Of a stretch of 64,000 nucleotides of DNA, positions 54,557 to 63,911 are shown in pieces. Under the pieces are notes generated by a model. The model ran no database searches. It was given only the letters and a program-made list of their open reading frames with translations, and was not told where the DNA came from. Source of the stretch: Yeosuana aromativorans (GTDB lineage Bacteria > Bacteroidota > Bacteroidia > Flavobacteriales > Flavobacteriaceae). The translations under genes and the position numbers were made by a program. The stretch covers positions 62,001-126,000 of the forward strand of contig NZ_BMNR01000006.1 of NCBI RefSeq assembly GCF_014646655.1, in the 5' to 3' direction. The number at the start of each line of letters is the position of its first letter. The stretch's first letter is position 1.

Positions 54557-57124
54557 TTGAAAACATCTTTTAAATTCATATTAATTGTCGTTTTTTCTTC
54601 AATTGTTGTAACAAGTTGTTCAAGAAAAAAGGATAAGTTTATCAATCGTAATTTTCATGCCATTACTGCGGAATACAATACGCTGTACAATGGTTACTTG
54701 GCTTTAGAGCAAGGCAGGAACAGTCTTAATGACAGTTATCAGGATAATTATTGGGACATTCTTCCAATTGAACGCATGCAAATATCGGATGAGGTTATAC
54801 TTCCTGGACAATCCAAAAACGAAAATTTCAACAGAGCAGAAGAAAAGGCTGTCAAGGCCATTCAAAAGCATAGTATGAATATTGATGGGAAAGAAAAAAA
54901 CCCTCAAATTGATGAAGCGTATTTGTTGTTGGGTAAAGCCAGATATTTTGACCAACGTTTTGTCCCAGCATTGGAAGCCTTTAATTATATCCTTTATAAA
55001 TATCCGGCTAGTGATAAAATAAACCAAGCTAAAATTTGGAGAGAAAAGACCAATATTCGTTTGGACAATGATGAATTGGCCATAAAAAACCTAAAACGGC
55101 TTTTAGATCAAGAGGAATTAAAAGACCAAGACTTGGCCGATGCCACGTCAATGTTGGCGCAAGCTTATTTAAACACAAAATCGGTTGACAGTGCCATTAC
55201 CCAATTGGAAATAGCTGCCAATGCCACAAAAAGCAATGATGAACGGGGACGTTATCGATTTATACAAGGGCAGCTTTACAATACTCTAGGATACAAGGAT
55301 AGCGCCAATATTGCTTTTGATAAGGTTATTGAGCTCAACAGAAAAACCCCACGAATTTATATGATAAGTGCCCAATTGGAAAAAATCAAAAACTTTGATT
55401 ATGAGCACGGCGATAAATTAGCTTGTTTGGAATTATTGACAGACCTTGAAGAAGACAGGGAAAACAGACCGTTTCTTGATAAAATCTACTATCAAATTGG
55501 GGCCTATCATTTAAAGAATAATTCAGAAAAATTAGCAATCAAGTATTTTAATAAATCATTACGAGAAAGGTCACAAGACAAAGAACTAAAAGCTAGAGAT
55601 TATCAAATACTTGGTGATATAAGTTTTGATAATTCAGAATACAAAGAAGCAGGAGCTTACTATGACAGCACCATGAACAACTTGGCGCTTAACTCAAAAC
55701 CGTATCGCATTATTAAACGAAAACGCGACAACCTTGAAGATGTAATTTATTACGAAGGCGTTGCCCAAGTTAATGACAGCATTCTTAGATTGGTAAACAT
55801 GCCAGAGCAAGACAAAGTAGCCTATTTTGAATCGCTAATTGAGACATTAAAAGCCAAGGCTGAGGAAGAAAAAGAAAAACAAGAAAAAGCGTTAAACAAC
55901 AACGGATTGATCACAGTCAATAATAGCGCTACAGGAGCTTCTAATGCTATGGCGCCCAGAGGAGGTATGCCAAACCGAGCCAACACCTTTTACTTTTATA
56001 ACCCAACAACGGTAGCATACGGGAAAAATGAATTTGTAAAAATTTGGGGAGACAGACCATTAGAAGACAATTGGAGGTGGTCAAATAAAGGTAATTCAAA
56101 TGCCAATAACGATTTGCTAAACAGTAACGAAGTCTTTGCAAATGCAACTGAAGACGAACTATATAATCCACAATATTACATATCAAAAATTCCAACAGAC
56201 AAAAAAGAAATTGACAGTATTACCAAAGACCGCAATTTTGCTTATTATCAGTTAGGATTGATTTACAAAGAAAAATTCAAGGAATATGAGTTGGCAAAAA
56301 GCAAGTTTGAAACGCTGCTAAAAAGCAATCCAGAAGACCGATTGATTCTACCATCAAAATACAATTTATATAAAATCTATACAGAATTAGGTCAAGCTGA
56401 TGAAGCCTTAATTGCAAAAAATGACATCATATCTAATTTTCCAGATTCACGCTATGCCGCTATATTGAATAATCCAGAATCAGCAGTTTTAGAGGATAAA
56501 AACAGTCCGGAAAACATTTATGAAAACGTTTATAATAAACAAGAAAACCAGAAATACGCAGAGGTTATTTCTGAATGTGATACCTATATCAACGCATTTG
56601 ACGGCGAACCCATTGTGCCTAAATTTGAACTGTTAAAAGCCACGGTTTCAGGACGATTATATGGACTTGAAGCATACAGTAAAGCCATTAATTATATAGC
56701 GGTTACTTATGCAAATACTCCAGAAGGAAAACAGGCACAAGATATAGAAACCAATGTTTTACCTAAATTACAGAATCAAGAATTTGTGTCAGACAGTCTT
56801 GCCAACAATTATAAGGTAATCTTTCAATTTGATAATGCTGATGCTGCCACCATATCCAAGTTTCAAGAAACATTGGATGAGGTTTTAAAAAACATTAAGT
56901 ATTATAACCTTTCAACATCAGTTGATGTGTACGGCCCAAACACAACGTTTGTAGTTGTTCATGGTTTAAAAAATGCCCAGGTAGCAAAAACATTTAACCA
57001 ATTATTGACCAAAGAGGACCAAAAGAAAATAAAAAACCCGTATTTTACAATATCATCACCCAATTATCAAATCATACAAATCCATAAGAATTTAGAGGCA
57101 TATCTAAGTATGGATAGTAACTAA
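54557..57124 (+). CDS. sprE: SprE/PorW-like TPR lipoprotein, gliding motility and type IX secretion
   Basis: Large lipoprotein of 855 aa. The signal is MKTSFKFILIVVFSSIVVTSC with Cys21. TPR-like helical repeats run through about 110-420 (for example AYLLLGKARYFDQRFVPALE), a low-complexity Asn/Gly stretch lies near 450-480, and another TPR block covers about 560-760. In Flavobacterium johnsoniae SprE has this architecture and supports gliding and secretion of SprB. It starts with TTG at 54557, giving an intact lipoprotein signal. It precedes bactofilin and the ATP synthase genes, an order I recall from other Flavobacteriaceae. The name is by resemblance. Confidence 0.75.
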   Translation: MKTSFKFILIVVFSSIVVTSCSRKKDKFINRNFHAITAEYNTLYNGYLALEQGRNSLNDSYQDNYWDILPIERMQISDEVILPGQSKNENFNRAEEKAVKAIQKHSMNIDGKEKNPQIDEAYLLLGKARYFDQRFVPALEAFNYILYKYPASDKINQAKIWREKTNIRLDNDELAIKNLKRLLDQEELKDQDLADATSMLAQAYLNTKSVDSAITQLEIAANATKSNDERGRYRFIQGQLYNTLGYKDSANIAFDKVIELNRKTPRIYMISAQLEKIKNFDYEHGDKLACLELLTDLEEDRENRPFLDKIYYQIGAYHLKNNSEKLAIKYFNKSLRERSQDKELKARDYQILGDISFDNSEYKEAGAYYDSTMNNLALNSKPYRIIKRKRDNLEDVIYYEGVAQVNDSILRLVNMPEQDKVAYFESLIETLKAKAEEEKEKQEKALNNNGLITVNNSATGASNAMAPRGGMPNRANTFYFYNPTTVAYGKNEFVKIWGDRPLEDNWRWSNKGNSNANNDLLNSNEVFANATEDELYNPQYYISKIPTDKKEIDSITKDRNFAYYQLGLIYKEKFKEYELAKSKFETLLKSNPEDRLILPSKYNLYKIYTELGQADEALIAKNDIISNFPDSRYAAILNNPESAVLEDKNSPENIYENVYNKQENQKYAEVISECDTYINAFDGEPIVPKFELLKATVSGRLYGLEAYSKAINYIAVTYANTPEGKQAQDIETNVLPKLQNQEFVSDSLANNYKVIFQFDNADAATISKFQETLDEVLKNIKYYNLSTSVDVYGPNTTFVVVHGLKNAQVAKTFNQLLTKEDQKKIKNPYFTISSPNYQIIQIHKNLEAYLSMDSN

Positions 57125-57136
57125 ATTAATAGCAAA

Positions 57137-57562
57137 ATGTTTACGGATAACAAAAAAGGTAAAAAAATGGAAGACATTACATCAAGCCAAAATATCGCCC
57201 AAGGCACCAAAATTATTGGTGATCTCAATAGTGAAGGCGATTTTAGAATAGATGGCACTGTTGAAGGTAATATAAAAACCACCGGGAAGGTTGTGGTTGG
57301 CAAATCGGGTCTTGTTAAAGGATCTTTACACGGAACAGATGCTCATGTTGAAGGTAAATTTTCAGGCAAGTTAGCATTGTCAGGTACGCTGACCTTAAAG
57401 TCAACAGCGCATATTGAAGGTGAAGTTGTGGTTGGCAAATTGGCCGTAGAACCAGGAGCTACTTTTAATGTAACCTGCGTGATGAAAGGTACCGTTAAAG
57501 AAATGAACAAAAGTGGACAACAAGGACAACAACGAGAACAAGAAACCGGGAAGACAGCTTAA
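57137..57562 (+). CDS. Bactofilin (polymer-forming cytoskeletal protein)
   Basis: A 141-residue protein of a right-handed beta-helix, self-polymerising family. Gly-rich repeats such as GDLNSEGDFRIDGTVEGNI, GLVKGSLHG and AHIEGEVVVG are clear. The carboxy tail is Gln-rich and disordered. Bactofilins help organise cell-wall enzymes and envelope structures. A second Met 10 residues in (MEDITSSQ) could be the real start. It overlaps the AtpZ gene by 50 bp. Confidence 0.92.
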   Translation: MFTDNKKGKKMEDITSSQNIAQGTKIIGDLNSEGDFRIDGTVEGNIKTTGKVVVGKSGLVKGSLHGTDAHVEGKFSGKLALSGTLTLKSTAHIEGEVVVGKLAVEPGATFNVTCVMKGTVKEMNKSGQQGQQREQETGKTA

Positions 57563-57752
57563 AAACGTGGCGGTACTTTCAGGAATTGCCATACAAATGG
57601 GTGTAACCATCTATCTGTTTGTGCTTCTTGGTAAATGGCTGGATACCAAGTTTAATAATAACGATAAACTTTTTCTTATTATCATGACACTTTTTGGGGT
57701 GGCCATTTCTCTGTACGCTGTCATTAAGCAAGTCAATCGAATAAAATATTAA
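57513..57752 (+). CDS. atpZ: AtpZ/AtpI family protein
   Basis: A 79-residue membrane protein with a Lys/Asn-rich cytoplasmic start and two membrane helices (GIAIQMGVTIYLFVLLGKWL and LFLIIMTLFGVAISLYAVI). The layout and place before atpB match AtpZ/AtpI, which helps c-ring assembly or magnesium/ion transport for the ATP synthase. It begins with GTG inside the bactofilin reading frame. Confidence 0.88.
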   Translation: MDNKDNNENKKPGRQLKNVAVLSGIAIQMGVTIYLFVLLGKWLDTKFNNNDKLFLIIMTLFGVAISLYAVIKQVNRIKY

Positions 57753-58138
57753 TGAGTAATCCATTTATAAGTTTCACAAAAAAGGCAACAGCTATTTTAG
57801 CCGTTGCTTTTTGTTTGCATATCATTGTATTAAAGGCGTTTCAATTACCATTATTTGGAAATAAAATAATTGCGGCCTACCTGATTAATTTGGGATTGGT
57901 CGTACTCATTTTTGGGTTGCTCTATTCATTGCGGAATAAACAAAAGAACCAATTGGGCTTTTTGTTTATAACCGGAAGTATTTTAAAATTCGCTGTTTTT
58001 TTTATCGTTTTTTATCCAGGATATAAAGCAGATGACCATATCACTAAATTAGAGTTTGCAGCTTTTTTCGTTCCGTATGCTTTGGGGTTGATTGTTGAAA
58101 CCATCAGCCTCGTGAAATGGCTAAACAAAATAGATTGA
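57752..58138 (+). CDS. ATP synthase-associated membrane protein (DUF6168-like)
   Basis: A 128-residue protein with about four membrane helices. It starts one base inside the atpZ stop, so it is translationally coupled. Its place between AtpZ and subunit a is that of the so-called ATP synthase protein I. The identity to DUF6168 is from memory. The function is inferred only from position. Confidence 0.7.
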   Translation: MSNPFISFTKKATAILAVAFCLHIIVLKAFQLPLFGNKIIAAYLINLGLVVLIFGLLYSLRNKQKNQLGFLFITGSILKFAVFFIVFYPGYKADDHITKLEFAAFFVPYALGLIVETISLVKWLNKID

Positions 58139-58304
58139 TAGTATTCCTTTTTCTTTTTTACTAAGTATTTGAAATTAAATTTACTATGCTTATTTTTTGT
58201 TCTTTTACAAGAATTTTTGGCAAAGCGATAAGCCTAAAAATGCAATAAAAGTTGATATGTTAAATAAAGTAAAAATTTTTGTTTTTTTTTATAAGATAAA
58301 AACA

Positions 58305-58312
58305 TACTTTTG
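58305..58312 (+). promoter_or_regulatory. Promoter -7 box for atpB operon
   Basis: TACTTTTG, 34 bp before the atpB ATG at 58346. TTTG at 58278-58281 lies about 23 bp upstream and could serve as a -33 element. The surrounding gap 58139-58345 has nothing else. This box allows atpBEFHAG to be transcribed apart from the bactofilin genes. Confidence 0.55.
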
Positions 58313-58345
58313 CACCGATTTTTAGGCCACTATTATTTAAGTGAT

Positions 58346-59449
58346 ATGCAAAGAAAAATAGCTTTAAAACCAATTACATTATTACTGTTTTTATTAACCT
58401 TCATGTCGTATGGGCAAGAAGGCCATTCAGAAGAAAACCTGCTTGAAGGTTCAAAATCTGATAAAGAGACAGAAATGAAAGAATATATTCTGCATCATTT
58501 AAAAGATTCATATGATTTTGGGCTGTATTCATACGACACTGAAGAAGGTGAGACGAAACATGTTGGTTTTCCGTTGCCTGTAATTCTGTGGGATAATGGT
58601 TTAAAAGTATTTATGTCGTCTAAATTCCACCATGGTGAAGAGGTGGCAGCAGTTGATGGCAGTTATTATAAAGTTTTTCATTCAAAAATTTATAAAGTTG
58701 ATGGCCCTAATGGAACGATCCATTTAGACGAACATGGCCACGCAACCAATGCAAAACCATTGGATTTCTCGATAACTAAGAATGTTACCTTGATTTTTAT
58801 GGTATTTGTCATTTTGTTTTTCATGTTTAAACAAATGGCACAATCTTACAAGAAGAACAATAATTTACCGATGGGGATCGGCCGCATATTAGAGCCTATT
58901 GTGTTGTATGTTAGAGATGAAATTGCCATACCAAACATTGGTGAAAAACATTATAAGAAATACATGAGTTATTTGTTAACAGTATTTTTCTTTGTTTGGA
59001 TAGTCAATTTATTTGGTTTAACACCAATAGGTATGAACGTCACTAATAACATTGCCGTAACCTTGTGCTTGGCATTGATTACCTATATCATTACAACATT
59101 TTCAGGAAATAAAAATTATTGGGCGCACATCTTCTGGATGCCAGGAGTGCCATGGCCAATGAAAATCATATTAGCACCTATTGAACTATTAGGGACGTTT
59201 ATCAAGCCATTTGCATTAATGATTCGTTTGTATGCCAATATCACGGCAGGACATATCGTTTTAATGAGCATTATTGGTATGATGTTTATTTTTAATAATT
59301 GGATAGGGAGTTCATTATCATTTGTATTGGCGTTTGTATTGGCTATTTTGGAGTTGTTGGTAGCAGTATTGCAAGCCTATATTTTTACGGTGCTTTCAGC
59401 GTTATACTTCGGTATGGCGGTTGAAGAACACCATGATGAAGCACATTAA
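58346..59449 (+). CDS. atpB: F0F1 ATP synthase subunit a
   Basis: Membrane channel half-stator of the F0 sector. From ATG 58346 it is 367 aa, longer than E. coli subunit a (271) because of an amino-terminal signal-like stretch (MQRKIALKPITLLLFLLTF, then SYGQEGHS) and a periplasmic region before the core. The essential Arg is in FALMIRLYANITAGH, about residue 293. An upstream TTG at 58310 is open but overlaps the promoter. It ends in a His/Glu-rich tail. Confidence 0.95.
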   Translation: MQRKIALKPITLLLFLLTFMSYGQEGHSEENLLEGSKSDKETEMKEYILHHLKDSYDFGLYSYDTEEGETKHVGFPLPVILWDNGLKVFMSSKFHHGEEVAAVDGSYYKVFHSKIYKVDGPNGTIHLDEHGHATNAKPLDFSITKNVTLIFMVFVILFFMFKQMAQSYKKNNNLPMGIGRILEPIVLYVRDEIAIPNIGEKHYKKYMSYLLTVFFFVWIVNLFGLTPIGMNVTNNIAVTLCLALITYIITTFSGNKNYWAHIFWMPGVPWPMKIILAPIELLGTFIKPFALMIRLYANITAGHIVLMSIIGMMFIFNNWIGSSLSFVLAFVLAILELLVAVLQAYIFTVLSALYFGMAVEEHHDEAH

Positions 59450-59452
59450 TAA

Positions 59453-59680
<228 letters not shown>

Positions 59681-59689
59681 ATCACATTA

Positions 59690-59727
59690 AAAAGTAGCTG
59701 TAACGGTTGGTTATAGCTACTTTTTTA
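59690..59727 (+). terminator. Intra-operon terminator or attenuator between atpE and atpF
   Basis: AAAAGTAGCTGTAAC and GTTATAGCTACTTTT form a 15-bp stem (one G-U pair) around GGTTG, followed by a T run. It begins 9 bp after the atpE stop and could trim the transcript so that more c subunit is made than the downstream subunits. Confidence 0.75.
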
Positions 59728-59767
59728 TAAAATTAAACAGAAGTTGTTTTTAGAAATATAAGTTATT

Positions 59768-60268
59768 ATGGAAGAATTATTTGGAGGATTTTCTTTAGGG
59801 TTGTTCATTTGGCAAGCAATACTTTTTATAGCACTTATTTTATTGCTTAAAAAGTTTGCATGGAAACCTATTTTAGACTCAGTTAACGATAGAGAGGAAG
59901 GTATTAAAAACGCATTGGAATCTGCAGAAAAAGCACGATTGGAAATGGAAAACCTTCAAGCGGATAATCAAAAGTTGTTAAAAGAGGCTAGAGCAGAGCG
60001 TGAAGCGATGTTGAAAGAAGCGCGTGACATGAAAATCAAAATGATTGAAGACGCCAAGGACGAAGCTAAAGAAACAGCTGGAAAACTTATTGCTCAAGCA
60101 CAAGCAACTATTGAAACCGAAAAGAAAGCGGCGATTGCCGATTTGAAAGCTCAAGTGGCAAATCTATCTATTGAAATAGCAGAAAAAGTAGTTCGTGCAG
60201 AACTATCCAACAAAGACAAACAAGAAAAATTGGTTGAGTCTATGTTAGATGATGCTAAACTAAATTAA
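59768..60268 (+). CDS. atpF: F0F1 ATP synthase subunit b
   Basis: Peripheral stalk protein of 166 aa. One amino-terminal membrane helix (LGLFIWQAILFIALILLL, about residues 10-28) is followed by KKFAWKPILDSVNDRE and a long Ala/Glu/Lys-rich coiled coil to the end. It follows the hairpin after atpE by 40 bp and is 8 bp before atpH. Confidence 0.95.
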   Translation: MEELFGGFSLGLFIWQAILFIALILLLKKFAWKPILDSVNDREEGIKNALESAEKARLEMENLQADNQKLLKEARAEREAMLKEARDMKIKMIEDAKDEAKETAGKLIAQAQATIETEKKAAIADLKAQVANLSIEIAEKVVRAELSNKDKQEKLVESMLDDAKLN

Positions 60269-60276
60269 AACCAGAC

Positions 60277-60813
60277 ATGGCAGGATCAAGAGCAGCAATA
60301 CGTTACGCAAAGGCACTTTTAAGTTTGGCAACAGATCAAAAAAAGGCTGATGTTGTTAATAATGATATGATGTTAATAGCTAACACATTTGCCGATAGCA
60401 CAGAGCTAAGCAACATGCTTAACAATGCTGTTATAAAATCTGAAACAAAAAAGGATGCCCTTTTAGCTGTTTTTCCAAAACTTAATGCAATTAGTTCTGG
60501 ACTGTTTGATGTATTGATTTCTAATAAGAGAATGACTATTTTAAACGATATAGCAAAGCAGTACAGTATTTTGTTTGATGATTTTAACGGCAAAGAAATA
60601 GCTAAGGTAACCACGGCGGTTCCTATGACAAAAGAATTGGAAACCAAAGTACTTGCTAAGGTAAAAGCGCTTACAAATAAAGAGGTAACTCTTGAAAATA
60701 TAGTAGATGAAAGCATTTTAGGGGGCTTCATCTTAAGAGTTGGAGATAAGCAATACAATGCAAGCATTTCCAATAACCTAAACAATTTAAAAAGAGAATT
60801 TACATTAAACTAA
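60277..60813 (+). CDS. atpH: F0F1 ATP synthase subunit delta
   Basis: Stator subunit that joins the b dimer to the top of F1. It is 178 aa with [14 protein letters not shown] at the amino end and [21 protein letters not shown] near the carboxy end, which are typical of OSCP/delta. It is 7 bp before atpA. Confidence 0.94.
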   Translation: MAGSRAAIRYAKALLSLATDQKKADVVNNDMMLIANTFADSTELSNMLNNAVIKSETKKDALLAVFPKLNAISSGLFDVLISNKRMTILNDIAKQYSILFDDFNGKEIAKVTTAVPMTKELETKVLAKVKALTNKEVTLENIVDESILGGFILRVGDKQYNASISNNLNNLKREFTLN

Positions 60814-60820
60814 AAATAAG

Positions 60821-62401
60821 ATGGCAGAAGTAAAACCAGCTGAAGTGTCAGCAATCTTAAAACAACAACTTGCAGGATTTGAGGCAACAGCCTCATTAGA
60901 CGAAGTAGGGACAGTGTTAACCGTTGGTGATGGTATTGTACGTGCTTACGGACTTTCAAATGTTCAATATGGTGAACTAGTTGAGTTTGAAGGCGGTTTA
61001 GAAGGTATTGTACTTAACCTTGAAGAAGATAACGTAGGGATTGTATTGTTAGGAGCTTCAGTAGGCGTAAAAGAAGGATCTGTAGTAAAACGTACAGGTC
61101 GTATTGCTTCCATAAACGTAGGAGAAGGTATTGTAGGGCGTGTGGTTGATACCTTAGGGACCCCTATTGATGGTAAAGGACCAATCTCTGGAAAAACCTA
61201 TCAAATGCCATTAGAGCGTAAAGCGCCAGGTGTTATTTTCCGTGAACCAGTAACAGAACCGTTACAAACAGGTATTAAATCAATTGATGCCATGATTCCT
61301 GTGGGACGTGGACAACGTGAGTTGGTAATTGGTGACCGTCAAACAGGTAAAACCGCTGTTTGCATTGATACCATCTTAAACCAAAAAGAATTTTACGACG
61401 CAGGAAATCCTGTGTATTGTATATACGTTGCTGTTGGGCAAAAAGCTTCAACTGTGGCGTTAATTGCTAAAACATTAGAAGAAAGAGGAGCGCTTGCTTA
61501 TACAACCATTGTTGCTGCAAATGCATCAGACCCTGCACCAATGCAAGTATACGCGCCGTTTGCGGGTGCTGCTATTGGTGAGTATTTCAGGGATACAGGC
61601 CGTCCGGCATTGATTATTTATGATGATTTATCAAAACAAGCCGTAGCATACCGTGAGGTGTCTTTGTTACTACGTCGTCCACCAGGACGTGAGGCGTATC
61701 CTGGAGACGTTTTCTACTTACACTCTAGATTATTGGAGCGTTCAGCAAAAGTGATTAATGACGATGCGATTGCTAAAAACATGAACGATTTACCAGATGC
61801 CCTAAAGCCGATGGTAAAAGGAGGCGGTTCTTTAACTGCTTTACCAATCATTGAAACCCAAGCAGGTGATGTATCGGCATATATCCCAACAAACGTAATT
61901 TCCATTACTGATGGGCAGATTTTCTTGGATGGTGATTTGTTTAACTCTGGTGTTCGTCCGGCAATTAACGTGGGTATTTCAGTATCTCGTGTAGGTGGTA
62001 ATGCTCAGATTAAATCCATGAAAAAAGTAGCTGGAACATTAAAATTAGACCAAGCACAGTATCGTGAGTTAGAAGCGTTTGCTAAGTTTGGTTCAGATTT
62101 GGATGCAGTTACTTTAAACGTTATCGAAAAAGGAAAACGCAACGTGGAGATTTTGAAGCAAGCACAAAACGATCCATTTAAAGTTGAGGACCAAATTGCA
62201 ATCATTTATGCAGGTTCTAAAAACTTATTGAGAGATGTGCCTGTTGAAAAGGTAAAAGAATTTGAAAGAGATTACTTAGAATTCTTAAGAGCAAAACATG
62301 CTGATGTGTTAAGCACATTAAAAGCAGGTAAATTAACAGATGAAGTTACTGATACATTAACAGCGGTAGCCAAGGATTTATCAGGTAAATATAGAGCATA
62401 A
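60821..62401 (+). CDS. atpA: F0F1 ATP synthase subunit alpha
   Basis: Regulatory nucleotide-binding subunit of F1, 526 aa. The P-loop [11 protein letters not shown] lies near residues 170-180, [13 protein letters not shown] just before it, and [22 protein letters not shown] is the alpha signature, quoted in parts. The subunit is complete. The gap to atpG holds an inverted repeat. Confidence 0.97.
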   Translation: MAEVKPAEVSAILKQQLAGFEATASLDEVGTVLTVGDGIVRAYGLSNVQYGELVEFEGGLEGIVLNLEEDNVGIVLLGASVGVKEGSVVKRTGRIASINVGEGIVGRVVDTLGTPIDGKGPISGKTYQMPLERKAPGVIFREPVTEPLQTGIKSIDAMIPVGRGQRELVIGDRQTGKTAVCIDTILNQKEFYDAGNPVYCIYVAVGQKASTVALIAKTLEERGALAYTTIVAANASDPAPMQVYAPFAGAAIGEYFRDTGRPALIIYDDLSKQAVAYREVSLLLRRPPGREAYPGDVFYLHSRLLERSAKVINDDAIAKNMNDLPDALKPMVKGGGSLTALPIIETQAGDVSAYIPTNVISITDGQIFLDGDLFNSGVRPAINVGISVSRVGGNAQIKSMKKVAGTLKLDQAQYRELEAFAKFGSDLDAVTLNVIEKGKRNVEILKQAQNDPFKVEDQIAIIYAGSKNLLRDVPVEKVKEFERDYLEFLRAKHADVLSTLKAGKLTDEVTDTLTAVAKDLSGKYRA

Positions 62402-62409
62402 TTAGATTT

Positions 62410-62458
62410 TAGTATTGAGTAGTGAGTTAATAAACCCGCTACTGAATACTCAATACTA
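62410..62458. repeat. Inverted repeat in the atpA-atpG gap
   Basis: TAGTATTGAGTA at 62410-62421 and TACTCAATACTA at 62447-62458 are exact reverse complements, with an inner GTAGTG/CGCTAC pairing. The arms contain GAGTA-like short repeats, as in dispersed intergenic elements of flavobacterial genomes. There is no T tract, so it is not a plain terminator. Confidence 0.65.
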
Positions 62459-62469
62459 ACGACTAAAAT

Positions 62470-63330
62470 ATGGCAAACTTAAAAGAAATACGCAATAGAA
62501 TAACATCGGTATCTTCAACCATGCAGATAACCAGTGCCATGAAAATGGTATCTGCTGCCAAGTTAAAGAAAGCACAAGATGCTATTACGGCCATGCGCCC
62601 TTATGCAGATAAGCTTACAGAACTTTTGCAAAGTCTAAGTGCAACCTTAGATGCAGATTCTGGCAGTAAATATGCAACACAGCGCGATGTAAATAAGGTG
62701 TTAATCGTTGCTATTACGTCCAATAGGGGATTGTGCGGTGCGTTTAATTCAAACATCATTAAGCAAACGCAACAATTGATTTCCAAGGACTATGCGGGTA
62801 AAAGCGTATCCGTTTTTGCTATCGGGAAAAAAGCCAATGATGCCTTTTCCAAGAAAAAAATGGTTGTTGGAAATGAAAGCCATGTTTTTGACGATTTAAC
62901 CTTTGAAAATGTTGCAGATATTGCCGAAGCATTAATGAACAAATTTGTAACTGGAGAATTTGATAAAATTGATATTGTTTACAATAGTTTTAAAAATGCT
63001 GCCACACAAGTTGTTACAACGGAGCAGTTTTTACCAATAGTTCCAGTTACAGGAAAAATCAATGTCAATGCAGATTATATTTTTGAACCTTCAAAAGTGG
63101 AAATCGTTGAACAACTGATTCCTAAGTCATTAAAAACACAATTGTACAAAAGTGTTAGGGATTCATTTGCCAGTGAGCACGGTGCTCGTATGACGGCTAT
63201 GCACAAGGCTACAGATAATGCAACCGAATTGAGGGACCAGCTTAAATTAACATACAATAAGGCGCGTCAAGCGGCCATTACCAATGAAATTTTGGAGATT
63301 GTTGGTGGTGCTGAAGCTTTGAATAATTAG
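62470..63330 (+). CDS. atpG: F0F1 ATP synthase subunit gamma
   Basis: Rotor shaft of F1, 286 aa. RITSVSSTMQITSAMKMVSAA at the amino end (quoted without its last Lys) and the carboxy-terminal helix with ITNEILEIVGGAEAL are diagnostic. It is the last ATP synthase gene here. atpD and atpC do not follow, as is usual in Bacteroidota, where they lie in a separate locus. Confidence 0.96.
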   Translation: MANLKEIRNRITSVSSTMQITSAMKMVSAAKLKKAQDAITAMRPYADKLTELLQSLSATLDADSGSKYATQRDVNKVLIVAITSNRGLCGAFNSNIIKQTQQLISKDYAGKSVSVFAIGKKANDAFSKKKMVVGNESHVFDDLTFENVADIAEALMNKFVTGEFDKIDIVYNSFKNAATQVVTTEQFLPIVPVTGKINVNADYIFEPSKVEIVEQLIPKSLKTQLYKSVRDSFASEHGARMTAMHKATDNATELRDQLKLTYNKARQAAITNEILEIVGGAEALNN

Positions 63331-63338
63331 ATTTTGTT

Positions 63339-63358
63339 ATTCCTGCTTAGACAGGAAT
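63339..63358. repeat. REP-like small hairpin
   Basis: ATTCCTG and CAGGAAT pair around a 6-base loop. The sequence resembles the dispersed ATTCCTGC..GCAGGAAT elements common between genes in Flavobacteriaceae. It is 9 bp after the atpG stop. Only this one copy was noticed in the window. Confidence 0.5.
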
Positions 63359-63371
63359 CCATTATAACATT

Positions 63372-63397
63372 AAGCCTCACATTTGTGGGGCTTTTTT
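63372..63397 (+). terminator. Rho-independent terminator after atpG
   Basis: AAGCCTCAC and GTGGGGCTT form a 9-bp stem (one G-U pair) around ATTT, then a T run. It ends the ATP synthase operon. Confidence 0.85.
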
Positions 63398-63443
63398 GTG
63401 GCATCAATTTTGAAAAGATGTCATAAAACACAATCCTGAAGCT

Positions 63444-63911
63444 ATGAAAATTTTAAAACAACCTCTGTTCAAAGTTGTGATGTTAACAGTCATGATATTC
63501 TTTTTGAATTGTAAAAGTGCTCAAAATAACGTTGATAGAAGTATGCCTTTGGAAATAGGACAAGTCTACTATACAAATACTATAGATGATAATCAAGCCT
63601 CAAACCTAGACATATACATCCCCATTATTTCCAATCCAAATCAGACACAATTGCTACAAGTTTTTTTTCATGGAAAACAAACCAATCTAGTCATATCTAA
63701 CGATAATCTGATAGTTGGTCATTTTAATTTGGAAGTTCCTAAAAAGAGCGATATTATTATGAGCAGTGACCCGTATGCTGAATATGGTAATCAAGTGCCA
63801 AAACTTCAAAAACCAACCCCTTTTATTTTAAAAGATAATGCATGTGTGATAAGCTACAAAGATGGCGGCGTTGTAAAGTATTTTAAAATTGACAACATCA
63901 TAAAAAAGTAA
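63444..63911 (+). CDS. Small hypothetical lipoprotein
   Basis: A 155-residue protein. The signal is MKILKQPLFKVVMLTVMIFF, ending in FLNC with Cys23 as the lipidation site. The mature part is rich in beta-strand residues, with LEIGQVYYTNTIDDNQ and LDIYIPIISNPNQTQLLQVFFHG, quoted in parts. No family is recognised. It follows the atpG terminator by about 50 bp. The last 89 bp of the window after it show no gene, only a TATTTTTG string at 63952-63959 that could start a promoter for a gene beyond the edge. Confidence 0.6.
   Translation: MKILKQPLFKVVMLTVMIFFLNCKSAQNNVDRSMPLEIGQVYYTNTIDDNQASNLDIYIPIISNPNQTQLLQVFFHGKQTNLVISNDNLIVGHFNLEVPKKSDIIMSSDPYAEYGNQVPKLQKPTPFILKDNACVISYKDGGVVKYFKIDNIIKK

Noticed and set aside
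58310-58345. TTG start for atpB
   Set aside because: It overlaps the promoter box, and the signal-like MQRKIALK start at 58346 is better.
60336-60785. 149-codon open frame opposite atpH
   Set aside because: It is antisense to a well-supported ATP synthase gene and has no recognisable domain or start signals.
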